A DNA stretch of 64,000 bases from an uncultured Pseudomonadales bacterium (GTDB lineage: Bacteria > Pseudomonadota > Gammaproteobacteria > Pseudomonadales > Azotimanducaceae). The translations under genes and the position numbers were made by a program. Positions within the stretch are counted from its first letter, which is position 1. The number at the start of each line of letters is the position of its first letter. Of this stretch, positions 63,979-64,000 are shown in pieces. The stretch lies in contig OY282379.1 in assembly GCA_958295875.1 (NCBI GenBank), positions 3,191,046-3,255,045 of the forward strand, read 5' to 3'. The notes under the pieces are model-generated. The model searched no databases. It saw nothing but the letters and a program-made list of their open reading frames with translations, and was not told where the DNA came from.

Positions 63979-64000
63979 GCGCCCGTAGCCCAATCGGATA
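63979..64000 (+). tRNA. tRNA-Arg, 5' part only
   Basis: GCGCCCGTAGCCCAATCGGATA matches the acceptor and D-arm start of gammaproteobacterial tRNA-Arg; the rest lies beyond the window, so the anticodon is unknown. It lies 42 bp after tRNA-Pro and is probably in the same transcript. Confidence 0.75.

Overview
The window is GC-rich (estimated by eye at about 65%), densely coding DNA from a bacterial chromosome. It holds LpxH (lipid A synthesis), two TonB/ExbD systems, a TonB-dependent receptor, a TtpC/DUF3450-type TonB cluster and a PdsS/PdsR-like two-component pair. Together these point to a Gram-negative, probably a marine or host-associated gammaproteobacterium. Ankyrin, FG-GAP and leucine-rich-repeat genes would fit a symbiont, for example of a sponge, but that lifestyle is an inference.

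Layout. (1) 1-11.1 kb, housekeeping and accessory genes: sensor kinase (cut by the left edge) and response regulator, NadR-like kinase, APH-like kinase, CoxE-like VWA protein, sirtuin, DsbA-fold isomerase, a nucleoside-salvage-like trio (CPT-like kinase, PfkB kinase, divergent NupC transporter) and threonine aldolase. (2) 11.1-16.6 kb, a rearranged segment: an orphan exbD, a frameshifted ankyrin lipoprotein, a six-blade FG-GAP repeat protein, an IS5-family transposase remnant and a chimeric ltaE::SDR fragment that reads as a tandem-duplication junction. (3) 16.6-26.8 kb, a nitrate/nitrite assimilation cassette (nirB, nirD, molybdopterin nitrate reductase, DmsB-DmsC-type fusion, NarK-type transporter, PP2C-kinase fusion) behind a consensus sigma-54 promoter, with codon habits unlike its surroundings. 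(4) 26.8-39.2 kb, a block of SDR, FAD oxidase, cytosine-deaminase-like amidohydrolase, cytochrome c protein, creatininase-family hydrolase and Rid protein, followed by a TonB-dependent receptor and an NMT1/THI5-type ABC importer. I read it as uptake and breakdown of an unidentified nitrogen heterocycle. (5) 39.2-44.2 kb, a six-gene TonB operon of the DUF3450-TtpC-ExbB-ExbD-TonB-TPR type. (6) 44.4-54.7 kb, purine catabolism from guanine or xanthine to allantoate with its own permease. (7) 54.7-62.2 kb, a decayed IS5-family transposase, a 12-G tract and two tandem LRR genes with a shared repeated C-terminal module. (8) 62.2-64.0 kb, lpxH, folD, tRNA-Pro and the start of a tRNA-Arg.

How it fits together. 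The TonB operon lies next to the receptor and ABC importer and probably energises that receptor. The nitrate cassette, the purine pathway and the heterocycle block all release ammonium or urea-type nitrogen, so nitrogen scavenging is the common theme. The repeat-protein regions carry the signs of instability: duplications, IS remnants, homogenised repeats, a frameshift and a homopolymer tract.
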